Shown here: positions 8,306 to 18,300 of the stretch, one piece after another | How positions within the stretch are numbered: the stretch's first letter is position 1 | Layout: each line of letters begins with the position of its first letter | Assembly (NCBI RefSeq): GCF_000423565.1 | Contig: NZ_KE384041.1 | Location: 164,311 to 228,310 of the forward strand | Origin: Runella zeae DSM 19591 | Lineage (GTDB): Bacteria; Bacteroidota; Bacteroidia; Cytophagales; Spirosomataceae | Reading direction: 5' to 3' | DNA: 64,000 bases | Translations under genes and position numbers: made by a program | Notes under the pieces: generated by a model | Told to the model about the DNA's origin: nothing | Database searches by the model: none | Seen by the model: the letters and a program-made list of their open reading frames with translations, nothing else

Positions 8306-8572
8306 CAATTCATTAACTAAACGGCTTTAGTCCCCAAATAGTTTTATTTTTTTTTGAGCTGTAGAAAAAATACTATAATTAATTCTAACCCCATTCAATC
8401 CCCAATGAAGCTAAAAACAGATGTATTGGCTGATTTAAAACAGATAAAAGAAGTACATAAGTGGATAAAATCTACCAAAAAGAAAAAAAGACCATAAAAT
8501 AAAGTACGATACATTGGTGATTTTATCTTATTTTTCGCGTTGTATTGCAATACCAATCAAATCGAATTGTAC

Positions 8573-8580
8573 TACTTTTG
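8573..8580 (+). promoter_or_regulatory. -7 element TACTTTTG upstream of glnS
   Basis: TACTTTTG fits the TAnnTTTG -7 element of Bacteroidota promoters and lies 103 bases before the chosen glnS start. No TTG sits at the ideal 19-21 base distance; the nearest, at 8545-8547, is 25 bases away, so the -33 element is weak. Confidence 0.4.
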
Positions 8581-8682
8581 CGTTTTCTAAGGCTTAAAAA
8601 ATAATTGTCAGTTATTAGAAAAGTTCTAATTAGAAGCCGACAAGCAGCATACCTAGCCTATTTATTGTTAAATACAAAAAGA

Positions 8683-10365
8683 ATGAGTGACATTAGCAAA
8701 GAATCCACCGAAGAAAAATCATTGAACTTCATCGAGCAAATCATCGAAGAAGACCTCCGTTTGGGAAAACATGGCGGCCGAGTATTGACGCGTTTTCCAC
8801 CCGAGCCCAACGGGTATTTGCACATTGGCCACGCCAAGTCTATTTGTTTGAACTTTGGAGCAGCTCAAAAGTATGGAGGTGCTACCAATCTTCGTTTTGA
8901 TGATACCAATCCCGTCACTGAAGATACTGAGTATGTCGAATCAATCAAAAATGATGTGCAATGGTTAGGTTTTCAGTGGGTTAATGAATTTTATGCTTCT
9001 GATTACTTTGATGAGTTATATCAATTTGCGATTGTTCTCATTGAGAAGGGATTAGCATATGTCGATGATTCTACGTCAGAGCAAATGGCCGCGATGAAAG
9101 GCACTCCTACTGAGCCCGGTACCAATAGCCCTTATCGCACTAGGACGGTCGAAGAAAATCTTGACTTGTTTGTCAGGATGAAAAATGGAGAATTTGCGGA
9201 AGGAACGCGCACGCTGCGTGCAAAAATCGATATGGCTTCTCCCAATATGATTATGAGAGACCCTGTGCTGTATCGTATCAAATTTGCCCATCATCACCGT
9301 ACGGGTGATAAGTGGTGTATCTACCCTATGTATGATTTTGCGCATGGTCAGTCGGATTCGATTGAGAAAATTACGCATTCGATTTGTACGTTGGAGTTTG
9401 TACCCCACCGCGAGCTGTACGATTGGTGTATCAACAATTTAGAGATTTTTCCTTCTAAACAATATGAGTTTTCGCGTTTGAATCTCACTTATACCGTGAT
9501 GAGCAAACGGAAGCTGTTACAATTGGTCAACGAAAAGCACGTAACAGGCTGGGATGATCCTCGGATGCCTACGCTTTCGGGGATGCGGCGACGGGGTTAT
9601 ACGCCGGAGTCGATTCGGGAGTTTTGTGACAGGGCTGGTGTGACCAAAAATATCCAGTTGATTGACATAAGTCTTTTGGAGTTTTGTGTGCGTGACCATC
9701 TCAATAAAGTGGCCGAACGCCGTATGGTGGTTTTAGACCCTATCAAAGTAGTGATTACTAATTTTCCGGAAGGAGAAGTAGAAATGTGCTATAGCGAAAA
9801 CAACCCCGAAGATCCCAACGGGGGTATGAGAGAGGTGCCGTTTAGTCGTGAGATATACATTGAGCGGGAAGATTTTATGGAAAATCCTCCCAAAAAGTAT
9901 TTCCGCTTAGCTCCCGGACAAATGGTACGTCTGAAAAGCGCGTACATCATTCGTTGTGATGAGGTCATCAAGGACGAAAATGGAGAAGTGACAGAGCTTC
10001 ACTGTAGCTACATCGAAAACAGTAAGAGCGGTAACGATACTTCTGGTATCAATGTCAAAGGTACGCTTCATTGGGTGGCTGTTAATCAAGCACTTTCGGT
10101 AGAGATTCGTCAATACGACCGACTTTTTAAAGTAGAAGACCTCTCTAATGCCGAAGGAGATTTTAAAGATTATATCAATCCCGATTCTTTACAAATCGTG
10201 ACAGGCTATGCGGAGCCTGCTTTGAAAGATGCTGCTATTGGTGCTAGGTTTCAGTTTATCCGAAAAGGGTATTTTTGCTTAGATATTGATAGTACCGACG
10301 AAAAACTGATATTTAATCGTACCGTTGGCCTGAAAGATACTTGGGGAAAAGTAGCCAACAAATAA
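8683..10365 (+). CDS. glnS: Glutaminyl-tRNA synthetase
   Basis: GlnRS charges tRNA-Gln with glutamine. The 560-residue product has the class I signatures [14 protein letters not shown] (HIGH) near residue 40 and VMSKRKL (KMSKS-like) near 274. GlnRS-typical blocks include [25 protein letters not shown] and [18 protein letters not shown], and the C-terminal anticodon-binding beta barrels end the protein. I placed the start at ATG 8683. A TTG 26 codons upstream would add a Leu/Arg-rich extension that the family lacks. A strong hairpin follows the gene. Confidence 0.95.
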   Translation: MSDISKESTEEKSLNFIEQIIEEDLRLGKHGGRVLTRFPPEPNGYLHIGHAKSICLNFGAAQKYGGATNLRFDDTNPVTEDTEYVESIKNDVQWLGFQWVNEFYASDYFDELYQFAIVLIEKGLAYVDDSTSEQMAAMKGTPTEPGTNSPYRTRTVEENLDLFVRMKNGEFAEGTRTLRAKIDMASPNMIMRDPVLYRIKFAHHHRTGDKWCIYPMYDFAHGQSDSIEKITHSICTLEFVPHRELYDWCINNLEIFPSKQYEFSRLNLTYTVMSKRKLLQLVNEKHVTGWDDPRMPTLSGMRRRGYTPESIREFCDRAGVTKNIQLIDISLLEFCVRDHLNKVAERRMVVLDPIKVVITNFPEGEVEMCYSENNPEDPNGGMREVPFSREIYIEREDFMENPPKKYFRLAPGQMVRLKSAYIIRCDEVIKDENGEVTELHCSYIENSKSGNDTSGINVKGTLHWVAVNQALSVEIRQYDRLFKVEDLSNAEGDFKDYINPDSLQIVTGYAEPALKDAAIGARFQFIRKGYFCLDIDSTDEKLIFNRTVGLKDTWGKVANK

Positions 10366-10380
10366 AAGTATTACCATCAA

Positions 10381-10419
10381 CAAAATGGGCAAGCTAATTT
10401 TTTCAGCTTGCCCATTTTG
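10381..10419. terminator. Bidirectional intrinsic terminator
   Basis: A perfect 15-base inverted repeat (10381-10395 and 10405-10419) with A- and T-rich outer ends lies between the convergent glnS and malic enzyme genes. It can serve both strands. Confidence 0.88.
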
Positions 10420-10449
10420 TTTAGTACTCAATGATTGAAAATTTGGGAA

Positions 10450-12720
10450 CTACTCCTTCATTTGAGCTTCTACCACTGCGATAGCTACCATATTGACGAT
10501 TTCGCGGACCGAACTACCTAATTGTAATACATAAACAGGTTTACGCATTCCTAGCAAGATAGGCCCAATCGCCTCATATTCACCTACTTCTTTTAACAAG
10601 TTGTAAGCGATATTGCTGGCCGATAAGTTGGGGAAAATAAGCGTATTAGCGCCATCTTCGGCAAGCTTGCTAAAGGGGTGATTGGTACGGAGAAGCTCAG
10701 TATCAAAGGGTAAGTGAGCCTGCATTTCACCGTCTACAATCATTTCGGGATGTTTTTGTTGGAGAATAGCCGCCGCAGCGCTCATTTTTTCGGCATCGTC
10801 TCCTTTGGCACTTCCAAAATTGGAATAAGTAAGTAACGCAATGCGAGGTTTGATATTGAAACGCTCTACGGCTTGTGCTGTCAGTTCCGTAATTTCTACA
10901 ATATCATCAACTGAAGGATTAAAGTTGACAGTGGTATCGGCCAAAAATAAAGGTCCACGGCGCGTAAGCAAGATGTACATCCCTGCTACTTTTTTTACAC
11001 CCGCTTCTTTACCGATGATTTGGAGGGCGGGTCGGATGGTATCAGGATAGTTGCGCGTCAAACCCGAAATCAGGGCGTCGGCTTCCCCCATTTCTACCAT
11101 CATTGCACCAAAAGAACTGCGGTAGTACATCATTTTGCGAGCTTCAATGATGTTTACACCTTTGCGTTGGCGTTTTTTGAAGTACACTTCGGCATAGCGG
11201 TCTATATTGGCCGATTGGTCAGGATTGTAAGGGTCGATGACGGGGACATCGGCCATATCCAATTTGTTGGCTTGGATAATACCCCGAATCTTGTCTTCTT
11301 TTCCCAATAAAATAGGAGTTGCAATCCCTTCATCGCGTACTTGCTGAGCTGCTTTAAGAACTTGGACGTTTTCGGCATCGGCAAAAACCACTCTCTTAGG
11401 CGCGCGGCGCGCTTTATTGATAATGACGCGTGAGATTTGATTGTCTTGTCCTAAGCGTTTTTCAAGCTGCTGAATATAAGCATCCCAGTCCGTGATAGGA
11501 TATTGGGCCATGCCGCTGTCCATGGCTGCTTTGGCTACGGCAGGAGCAAGGGTCGTAAGCAAACGTGGATCGACAGGTTTGGGGATGATATATTCGCGAC
11601 CAAAAGTGAGGTTGTCGGTGTTATAGGCTAAATTAACAATATCAGGAACTGGCTTTTTAGCCAAATCTGCCAAGGCACGTACAGCGGCCAATTTCATTTC
11701 TTCGTTGATTTCGCGGGCGCGTACATCCAAAGCTCCTCTAAAGATATAAGGGAAACCCAGTACATTATTGACTTGGTTTGGATAGTCTGAACGCCCCGTA
11801 GCCATGATTACATCTTCTCGGGCGGCTACAGCATCAGGGTAGGGGATTTCGGGGTTGGGATTGGCCATGGCAAATACCATCGGGTCTTTGGCCATAGAGC
11901 GTACCATGTCTTGCGATACAACGTTGGCTTTTGATAATCCCAAAAACAAATCAGCGCCCACCATAGCATCGGCTAGAGAATCAAAACGGCGCTCAGAAGC
12001 AAATTCTGATTTCATGGCATCAAGGTCAGTACGGGCGGTGTTGATATGCCCTTTACTGTCAAACATATCTACGTTTGAACGTTTTACGCCTAGCGAAATG
12101 TAAAGCTTGGTACACGAAATGGCCGATGCACCTGCCCCTGATACTACTACTCGAATGTCTTCAATTTTTTTGTTGACCAGATCAAGCCCATTCAAGAGCG
12201 CTGCTGCGCTGATGATAGCCGTACCATGCTGGTCATCGTGCATGACAGGGATATTAAGCTCTTCTTTGAGGCGGCGTTCGATTTCAAAGCATTCGGGCGC
12301 TTTGATGTCTTCTAAGTTGACGCCCCCAAAAGTGGGTTCTAAAATTTTGACGGTTCTGACAAATTCGTCTACGTTTTTGGTATTGAGTTCAAGGTCAAAT
12401 ACGTCTATATCGGCATAAATTTTGAACAAAATCCCCTTCCCTTCCATAACAGGTTTACCCGCTTCTGGCCCAATGTCGCCCAGACCTAGTACGGCGGTGC
12501 CATTGCTAATGACCGCCACTAGGTTGCCTTTGGCCGTATATTTATAGACGTCGTCGACGTTGTGGTGGATTTCCATACACGGCTCGGCTACTCCCGGAGA
12601 GTAAGCCAGAGAAAGGTCGAGTTGGTTGTTGGTCTCTTTGGTTGGAACAACCTGAATCTTGCCAGGACGGCCCTTTGAGTGGTAATAGAGTGCGTCCTCT
12701 TTACGAATTTTTGGAGGCAT
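10450..12720 (-). CDS. maeB: NADP-dependent malic enzyme fused to phosphotransacetylase-like domain
   Basis: This large malic enzyme decarboxylates malate to pyruvate with formation of NADPH. Residues about 10-420 form the malic enzyme part: [40 protein letters not shown] and the Rossmann motif VVSGAGASA. Residues about 430-756 resemble phosphotransacetylase ([29 protein letters not shown]), which in MaeB is regulatory rather than catalytic. I chose the ATG at 12720, since [14 protein letters not shown] matches the usual family start and the 11 extra upstream residues do not. Length about 756 is normal. Confidence 0.95.
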   Translation of the reverse strand: MPPKIRKEDALYYHSKGRPGKIQVVPTKETNNQLDLSLAYSPGVAEPCMEIHHNVDDVYKYTAKGNLVAVISNGTAVLGLGDIGPEAGKPVMEGKGILFKIYADIDVFDLELNTKNVDEFVRTVKILEPTFGGVNLEDIKAPECFEIERRLKEELNIPVMHDDQHGTAIISAAALLNGLDLVNKKIEDIRVVVSGAGASAISCTKLYISLGVKRSNVDMFDSKGHINTARTDLDAMKSEFASERRFDSLADAMVGADLFLGLSKANVVSQDMVRSMAKDPMVFAMANPNPEIPYPDAVAAREDVIMATGRSDYPNQVNNVLGFPYIFRGALDVRAREINEEMKLAAVRALADLAKKPVPDIVNLAYNTDNLTFGREYIIPKPVDPRLLTTLAPAVAKAAMDSGMAQYPITDWDAYIQQLEKRLGQDNQISRVIINKARRAPKRVVFADAENVQVLKAAQQVRDEGIATPILLGKEDKIRGIIQANKLDMADVPVIDPYNPDQSANIDRYAEVYFKKRQRKGVNIIEARKMMYYRSSFGAMMVEMGEADALISGLTRNYPDTIRPALQIIGKEAGVKKVAGMYILLTRRGPLFLADTTVNFNPSVDDIVEITELTAQAVERFNIKPRIALLTYSNFGSAKGDDAEKMSAAAAILQQKHPEMIVDGEMQAHLPFDTELLRTNHPFSKLAEDGANTLIFPNLSASNIAYNLLKEVGEYEAIGPILLGMRKPVYVLQLGSSVREIVNMVAIAVVEAQMKE

Positions 12721-12873
12721 AACGATAATTGTGAGTTGAATATGGGGGTGCAAGGTACGAATGAAAACCGTACATATTAATTATTTTCTGTGTTTTTATG
12801 CTTAAAATCGGAGAAATATCGCCTGAAAAAGAGCTGTTAAAGGCGCATAGAGTCTTGGTAGAAGAATAAAAAT

Positions 12874-12922
12874 ACTCACTACCTCAAAGTGCCGAATTAA
12901 GGCGAATCAGAGTGTAGTGAGT
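12874..12922. repeat. Inverted repeat between maeB and esterase genes
   Basis: ACTCACTAC at 12874-12882 is perfectly complementary to GTAGTGAGT at 12914-12922, with a 31-base spacer. It lies just downstream of the minus-strand esterase gene and may terminate it, though the loop is long. A 23-codon plus-strand frame (12798-12869) ends just before it. The gene-free stretch 12721-12954 shows nothing else. Confidence 0.35.
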
Positions 12923-12954
12923 TTAAAGTAACAACAGAAGAAAAAGGGCTAAGT

Positions 12955-14244
12955 CTAACTTTTCAACCATTTATCAAACCAATCGAAGGCATCTTTTTGC
13001 ATGGCTTGGTCAAACTTATGCTCACCCTCATAAAACTTACCTTGATAGTGGTCGGCTGCCCCTGCTTTTTTGAATATATCTTGCAAAATGACATCTGCTT
13101 TTTTCATTTCGGGTAAGGTAAACAAATCATCGTCATTGTTGTTTTGTACCATAGTAGGAAGTGGTGCTCTGATACTCAATATTTCAGGAAAATCTAAGTA
13201 ATTAGGAAGCAACGGAACATACAGCATCCATGTATGGGTGTAGGATTTGTGGAGGGTGAAGTCATCCCAAGTGGACATAAAACCCACACACACGGCGCAC
13301 TTAATACGGGGATCAAGCCCGCCTAAATAAACCGTGCGAAGTCCTCCTCCTGATAGCCCTGCACAGCCAATACGGTTTTTATCTACTTCGGGACGATTAC
13401 TCAGGATGTCGAGGGCAACTTGGTCTTCGGCTAGTACTACGCCCGGCCAAGTAGTGCCCCCACAAAACAACGACTTCGACATCACATGCTCGTGCTCGCT
13501 TGCCCAAGTATTATAAGCTTGGATGTTTTCAGGCTTTTCGGGCTCGGCATCCGATTTGCCCTCGGTTTTGAGAGGCCCCCAGAAAAAACCGCCCACTTCT
13601 TCGTAAAGTACTCGCCTACTTTCAAAAGCAAAAGTATCATGAACCAGTACTACATAGCCTCGTTTGGCGATTTCGTTGGCCCAAGCTTTGCCACCGTAAT
13701 AATGCTCTTGGTGGTCTTTAAGTAGCGGATGTTGGTCGTCTGAAAGTTTTACGATTTTACGTTTTCCAAAATATTTGTTACCACCGTGGTCGTGAAGGGC
13801 CAAAATCGCAGGCAGTGGCTTTTGTACTCCTTGAGGTTTGAGCAGATACGCTTTGGTCGCACGCCCATAAGGAAGCTGCCATGAAAGTTCTTCAATCTCC
13901 AGACCGTCGTAAGTATATTTTTTTTCAAGCGTCACGGTAGGGGTTTTTCCTAAATTAGGCTTCGATAGTAGCTCATTGGTTTTGGCTAATGCTTCTTTTT
14001 GCCATTTTTTTGTATCATTCCATTTGTTTTGCCGAAACGATAGCGCCGGGAGGTTGGGCACTAAGGAAGCGGCCCATTCGCCATAGATTCCAATAAGGCT
14101 TTTAATGACTGTCATGTTGGGTGATTGATTGAAAGGAGGTTTAGAAAAAGCAATGTCAATATCTGGCAACAAAACCCAGCTTGTGGCCATACTTGTCGAT
14201 GCTTTGATGAATTCTCGTCGAGAGGAAAAGGTCGTTGGTTTCAT
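12955..14244 (-). CDS. Tat-exported alpha/beta hydrolase (esterase-like)
   Basis: The 429-residue product starts with a twin-arginine signal (SRREFIKAST, then a hydrophobic stretch), so it is exported folded. The hydrolase core shows ILALHDHGG, RGYVVLVHDTFAFESRR, the nucleophile elbow GCAGLSGGG, the acidic loop NNNDDDLFT and the catalytic His in YEGEHKF. It resembles the acetylxylan-esterase/dienelactone hydrolase-like abhydrolases often found with carbohydrate genes. The substrate is unknown. It is divergent from an NrtR-type regulator across 192 bases, and a 12-base element is shared by both upstream regions, which suggests that this gene is a target of that regulator. Confidence 0.8.
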   Translation of the reverse strand: MKPTTFSSRREFIKASTSMATSWVLLPDIDIAFSKPPFNQSPNMTVIKSLIGIYGEWAASLVPNLPALSFRQNKWNDTKKWQKEALAKTNELLSKPNLGKTPTVTLEKKYTYDGLEIEELSWQLPYGRATKAYLLKPQGVQKPLPAILALHDHGGNKYFGKRKIVKLSDDQHPLLKDHQEHYYGGKAWANEIAKRGYVVLVHDTFAFESRRVLYEEVGGFFWGPLKTEGKSDAEPEKPENIQAYNTWASEHEHVMSKSLFCGGTTWPGVVLAEDQVALDILSNRPEVDKNRIGCAGLSGGGLRTVYLGGLDPRIKCAVCVGFMSTWDDFTLHKSYTHTWMLYVPLLPNYLDFPEILSIRAPLPTMVQNNNDDDLFTLPEMKKADVILQDIFKKAGAADHYQGKFYEGEHKFDQAMQKDAFDWFDKWLKS

Positions 14245-14251
14245 ATTCTAA

Positions 14252-14263
14252 AGATACAATATT
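14252..14263 (-). promoter_or_regulatory. Shared 12-base element upstream of esterase
   Basis: Read on the minus strand the sequence is AATATTGTATCT, which ends 8 bases before the esterase ATG at 14244. The identical 12-mer occurs in the same orientation relative to the divergent regulator gene at 14407-14418. It may be an operator of the NrtR-type protein or a shared core promoter sequence. Confidence 0.45.
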
Positions 14264-14404
14264 TTTTTATTGGTATTCCACATGTAGATCTCGCTTGGTT
14301 ACGTTTATCTAATGTAAATGGCTACCCAAAGCAAGGTTAAATTATTACTATTTCGATAGAAGCATGGGTAGTAGGGAGTATAAGTCTTAGAAAAACAAAT
14401 TATA

Positions 14405-14418
14405 ACAATATTGTATCT
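14405..14418 (+). promoter_or_regulatory. Palindrome and shared element upstream of NrtR-type regulator
   Basis: ACAATATTGT at 14405-14414 is a perfect 10-base palindrome. It overlaps the 12-mer AATATTGTATCT (14407-14418) that also precedes the divergent esterase. The element ends 18 bases before the ATG at 14437, a fitting place for autoregulation. Confidence 0.5.
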
Positions 14419-14436
14419 ATCTATTATAGTCAATTT

Positions 14437-15168
14437 ATGATGTCTGATTCAGAAGAAATATCAACATTTTTGTCCAAAAAAGATTTTTTTATACCCCAAC
14501 TTTCGATTGCTTGTGTCGTGTTTGGCTTTCATGAAAATCAACTTCATATTCTGCTTTTGAAAACCAAAGGAGTGCAAAATTGGCTGTTACCGGTGGGGTT
14601 TGTCGAACAAGAGGAAGATATTGATGATGCCGCAAGAAATATTCTGTATAATAGAACTGGGGTTTATGATATTTATTTAGAGCAATTTCGGGTTTTTGGG
14701 AAAGCTAAACGCCCTACCAAACAATCCATAGAGGATTTTTTGGCCGCCAATCATTCGGTAGGTATTGAAGCGGATTGGTTGTTGAAAAGGTTTGTTTCTA
14801 TAGGGTACTATGCCTTGGTCGATTTTTCGAAAGTACACGCCAAGGTCAATGAAGTTACGCTGGCTTGCGAGTGGTTTGAGATTGATAAGTTGCCTGTTTT
14901 GGCTTTTGACCACCAAGAAATGATCGAAAAAGCCTTAGAGACTCTTCGCTTCAATCTCGATTCTAAAGTGATAGGTACGAGCCTTTTACCTGATGTATTT
15001 ACGATGAATGAGCTACAAAAACTATACGAAGGAATTTTGGGAGAATCGTTGCGCCGAAACAATTTTCAACGAAAAATGCTGAGTTTAGACATTCTAGAAC
15101 GTATCGAAAAACGCTATACTGGAGCGCCCAACAAAGCTCCTTATTTATATCGTTTCAAAAAAATTTAA
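14437..15168 (+). CDS. NrtR-type transcriptional regulator (Nudix domain plus winged helix)
   Basis: This 243-residue protein has an N-terminal Nudix-like domain (about residues 20-150) and a C-terminal winged helix (about 165-243, with FTMNELQKLYEGIL and NFQRKMLSLDILE). The Nudix box is degenerate: GFVEQEEDIDDAAR is recognisable, but the catalytic RExxEE part reads NILYNR. Loss of hydrolysis with retained ligand sensing is typical of the NrtR/AraR-like family, which controls NAD or sugar metabolism. Two in-frame ATGs (14437, 14440) are equally possible starts. The divergent esterase and the shared upstream element suggest local regulation. Confidence 0.82.
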   Translation: MMSDSEEISTFLSKKDFFIPQLSIACVVFGFHENQLHILLLKTKGVQNWLLPVGFVEQEEDIDDAARNILYNRTGVYDIYLEQFRVFGKAKRPTKQSIEDFLAANHSVGIEADWLLKRFVSIGYYALVDFSKVHAKVNEVTLACEWFEIDKLPVLAFDHQEMIEKALETLRFNLDSKVIGTSLLPDVFTMNELQKLYEGILGESLRRNNFQRKMLSLDILERIEKRYTGAPNKAPYLYRFKKI

Positions 15169-15227
15169 AACGCTATTTTTAGGTAGCCTATGCGGAACAG
15201 AAAGGGGAAAAGCGGTGTTTTTCACTC

Positions 15228-16985
15228 ATGGATATACTTTACCGCTACCTTCGTCCTTATTGGAAACTCATCACGGTGGCTCTTACTCTGGCCGCTGTCA
15301 ATCAAATTTTTTCTTTGCTTGACCCTTACATTTATCGCTTAGTGATCGACCGTTATGCTTCGCATATCAAAGACTTTTCTGAAAGCGATTACATTTGGGG
15401 TGTCTTAAAATACGTTGGCTTGGCGATTGGCGCTGCTATGGTGTCGCGCATTGCCAAAAATTTCCAAGACTATTTCATAAGTGTCATTACGCAAAAGGTT
15501 GGTACACAGATTTATACCGACGGAATTAAGCACTCTTTAGCTTTACCCTATCAGGTATTTGAAGATCAGCGTAGTGGGCAAACATTGGGGGTGTTGCAAA
15601 AAGTCAAAACCGACACTGAGCGCATGATTACGTCGGTGGTCAATGTGGTATTTCAGTCCGTAATTGGGATTACGTTTGTGATTATCTACGCATGGAGTAT
15701 TTATTGGCCTATCGCTCCGGTATATTTTCTTACCATTCCGGTGATTGCGTGGTTGAGCTCGGTACTAAGCAAACGCATCAAAAAAATACAAACGAAAATC
15801 GTCTCCGAAACGACGGCTCTAGCGGGAAGTACCACCGAATCTCTCCGCAATATTGAGTTGGTAAAGAGTCTGGGGCTTACTGACCAAGAAATCAAGCGTT
15901 TGAATGGAAATACAGAAAAAATACTAGGGCTTGAACTTCGTAAGGTGAAGTTTGTCAGGACTTTAGGGTTTGTGCAGGGTACCACTATCAATTTTCTTCG
16001 TAGCTGTATTGTAGCCTTGATGCTTTGGCTTATTTTCAAAGAAGTGCTTACGATTGGGCAATATTTTTCATTGCTGCTGTATTCATTTTTTATTTTTGGA
16101 CCTCTTCAAGAACTTGGAAATGTAATACAACTCTATCGAGAGGCGGAAGTGTCGCTCAACAATTTCAGGGATATTTTGAGTAAGCCCATTGAGGCCAAGC
16201 CCACCAAACCCGTTGAATTGACGCGAATCGAAAAAATCGGTTTTCATGAGGTAGCTTTCAAACATCTCACTGCGGGTCGTCATGCGCTTAAGGGAGTCAA
16301 TTTTGAAGTGAAAAAAGGGGAAACTATCGCGTTTGCGGGGCCTTCAGGTAGTGGAAAAACAACGCTGATTAAACTTCTTGTGGGCTTATATGACCCCGAG
16401 GAAGGGCATATTACTTATAATGGAATAGATAGTCGGGAAATTGATAAAGATGAGCTACGCGAACAAATTGGTTTTGTGGCTCAAGACGCACAATTGTTTT
16501 CAGGAACTATTCGCGAAAATCTACTCTTTGTAAAACCCACTGCGACCGACGAAGAGTGTTTGGCGGTATTACAGAAAGCGGCGGCTTATTCATTGCTCAA
16601 TCGGGCCGATAATGGCCTCGATACGGTGATTGGAGAAGGAGGTATGAAAGTGTCAGGCGGTGAAAAACAGCGCCTATCTATAGCGCGGGCGCTTTTGCGT
16701 CACCCTAATTTGTTGATTTTTGATGAAGCAACTTCTGCGTTAGACTCTCTCACCGAAGAAGAAATCACACAAACGATTCGCGATTTGTCGCGCAATCAGC
16801 AGCATATTACGGTGTTGATTGCCCACCGCTTGAGTACAATTATGCACGCCGACAGAATCATCGTACTAGAAAAAGGAAAAATCATCGAATCTGGAAATCA
16901 CGAAGATTTGCTGACTCAAAAAGGACTGTACTATGCTATGTGGCGTCAGCAAGTAGGTGAAAGCGAAGAGATGACGAGTGCCTAG
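15228..16985 (+). CDS. ABC exporter, fused membrane and ATPase domains (MsbA-like)
   Basis: The 585-residue protein is a half-transporter. Residues about 10-310 form the six-helix exporter membrane domain and about 335-575 the ATPase. Walker A is GPSGSGKTT, the Q-loop is GFVAQDAQLFSG, the signature is VSGGEKQRLSIARAL, Walker B is NLLIFDEATSALD and the H-loop is LIAHRLST, so it should be active as a homodimer or heterodimer. Substrates of this type range from lipids to peptides and drugs, and the sequence does not decide. It follows the NrtR-type gene with a 59-base gap and converges on the lipoprotein gene 5 bases away. Confidence 0.9.
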   Translation: MDILYRYLRPYWKLITVALTLAAVNQIFSLLDPYIYRLVIDRYASHIKDFSESDYIWGVLKYVGLAIGAAMVSRIAKNFQDYFISVITQKVGTQIYTDGIKHSLALPYQVFEDQRSGQTLGVLQKVKTDTERMITSVVNVVFQSVIGITFVIIYAWSIYWPIAPVYFLTIPVIAWLSSVLSKRIKKIQTKIVSETTALAGSTTESLRNIELVKSLGLTDQEIKRLNGNTEKILGLELRKVKFVRTLGFVQGTTINFLRSCIVALMLWLIFKEVLTIGQYFSLLLYSFFIFGPLQELGNVIQLYREAEVSLNNFRDILSKPIEAKPTKPVELTRIEKIGFHEVAFKHLTAGRHALKGVNFEVKKGETIAFAGPSGSGKTTLIKLLVGLYDPEEGHITYNGIDSREIDKDELREQIGFVAQDAQLFSGTIRENLLFVKPTATDEECLAVLQKAAAYSLLNRADNGLDTVIGEGGMKVSGGEKQRLSIARALLRHPNLLIFDEATSALDSLTEEEITQTIRDLSRNQQHITVLIAHRLSTIMHADRIIVLEKGKIIESGNHEDLLTQKGLYYAMWRQQVGESEEMTSA

Positions 16986-16990
16986 GGAGT

Positions 16991-17422
16991 TTATTTTTTT
17001 GTGACTAAGGTATATTTTCCCAAGTCAGGATCGCTTGCAGATAGCCTTAGTTCGTTGTTAGCATAAATAGCCACTCGAAGTTTACCTTGGTAAGCTTCGA
17101 TTTCGCCGGTGGATAGTTGTTTGAGGGTTGCTTCCCCCAAATTTTGTGAATCCGAAGTTACCTTTCCTGTTTTATCGATAAAGCTGTAAACCATCTTAGC
17201 CGATACATTTTCGTCGGTAAGTTTTGTTACTTCTATTTTGCCAGAAGTGGTTTGGCCTGTAGTAGGATGTGTATAGGGATATACGATATCAAATCCGTTG
17301 TATTCTTCCCTCACAAAAGTATAACTTCCAGCTACTTGATTCGCAAGCGAAGGGGATAGCTCTTCTTTTTTGCTACAAGCAGCAATTGTAAAGGTGAATA
17401 AAAGAAAGAAGAGGACTTTCAT
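16991..17422 (-). CDS. Small lipoprotein, paralogue 1 of a tandem pair
   Basis: I chose the ATG at 17422 (143 residues), because KVLFFLLFTFTIAACSKKEE then forms a lipoprotein signal with Cys16 as the lipidated residue. The mature part aligns with the next gene along its full length, with shared blocks LxxQVAGxYT, TTSGKIEVxKLTD and TGEIEAYQG. No family was recognised. It probably lies in the periplasm or on the outer membrane. It ends 5 bases from the convergent ABC exporter gene. Confidence 0.7.
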   Translation of the reverse strand: MKVLFFLLFTFTIAACSKKEELSPSLANQVAGSYTFVREEYNGFDIVYPYTHPTTGQTTSGKIEVTKLTDENVSAKMVYSFIDKTGKVTSDSQNLGEATLKQLSTGEIEAYQGKLRVAIYANNELRLSASDPDLGKYTLVTKK

Positions 17423-17578
17423 GAGAGTATAGAAAGGAGACAAATGTTGGATAATCACAAAAGTAAGCATTTGGCTCATAAAAAAAGCACCCTCAAATCA
17501 CTTAGATGAAGAGTGCAGAAAATTAAAGATGAACTATGTATCGTAGGTGGAGTTTGTAAAAGTGGATGTTTACAAAGA

Positions 17579-17612
17579 AAGAACCCGTAACTTTCTAAAG
17601 TTACGGGTTCTT
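17579..17612. terminator. Inverted repeat between the two lipoprotein genes
   Basis: A perfect 16-base inverted repeat (17579-17594 and 17597-17612) with A/T-rich outer ends lies just downstream of the minus-strand gene at 17652-18104. The paralogue pair is therefore probably two transcription units. Confidence 0.75.
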
Positions 17613-17651
17613 AGGGTTTCACATAATTTAATATGAACCTTTATAGTGTAA

Positions 17652-18104
17652 TTATTTTTTAGCTATAATGTTGATTTCTCCTAAATCTTCATCTTCTGCG
17701 GTGAGTTTGAGTTCACCGTTGTTATAGGTAGCAACTTTAACAGTGCCTTGATATGCTTCAATTTCGCCAGTAGTTGCTTTTTTGAGCGTTACTGTACCGA
17801 GGTCTTCACTATCAGAAGTAGCTTTACCAGCAGCATCAGTATCTGTTAAAGTTAGCGTTGCGTTGGCAGTATCATCTGTTAGTTTTTTTACTTCGATTTT
17901 ACCAGAGGTAGTAACACCCGTAGCTGGATCTTTGAATGGGAATGGAAGTAAAAGACCTAGAAAACCAAAACTAGTGATTGTATAATTACCAGCTACTTGA
18001 TCAGAGAGCGAAGCGGGAGTGGGATCATCTTTCTTGCTACATGATACAATGATAAAAGAAGCAAATAATAGGAGGAGGAAGGACGACAACTGAGAGCGTT
18101 TCAT
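17652..18104 (-). CDS. Small lipoprotein, paralogue 2 of a tandem pair
   Basis: The 150-residue product begins with a lipoprotein signal (LLLFASFIIVSCSKKDD, Cys22). The mature domain matches the neighbouring paralogue at 16991-17422, with the same blocks QVAGNYT, TTSGKIEVKKLTD and TGEIEAYQG. The domain looks like an all-beta protein of about 110 residues. I do not recognise the family. Tandem duplication followed by divergence is the simplest explanation. Confidence 0.72.
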   Translation of the reverse strand: MKRSQLSSFLLLLFASFIIVSCSKKDDPTPASLSDQVAGNYTITSFGFLGLLLPFPFKDPATGVTTSGKIEVKKLTDDTANATLTLTDTDAAGKATSDSEDLGTVTLKKATTGEIEAYQGTVKVATYNNGELKLTAEDEDLGEINIIAKK

Positions 18105-18300
18105 TGTTGTGGTGTTTGTAAGTGGACAATAATGTTAGAGATTTATTTCGTAGCAAAGGTAAACAACGGTTCTAAGAAAAGCATAAGGAAGGGTAAAAAC
18201 TAAGGCAGGATTTTATTAAACGGAAAATAGAAGTTGGTTTTTTGGAGGTGTATTTGTAGTATTGTAAAGCCGCTTCATATTTCAAATATTTACCTAAACA

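Noticed and set aside
8405-8497. 30-codon Lys-rich frame upstream of glnS
   Set aside because: It is AT/Lys-rich sequence in an AT-rich gap with no promoter or conserved feature that I can see, and chance is likely.
8605-8682. 26-residue N-terminal extension of glutaminyl-tRNA synthetase from TTG
   Set aside because: The extension is Leu/Arg-rich and not seen in the family. The ATG at 8683 gives a normal length.
12798-12869. 23-codon plus-strand frame between maeB and the esterase gene
   Set aside because: It reads MLKIGEISPEKELLKAHRVL and looks protein-like, but it is too short to support, with no clear promoter.
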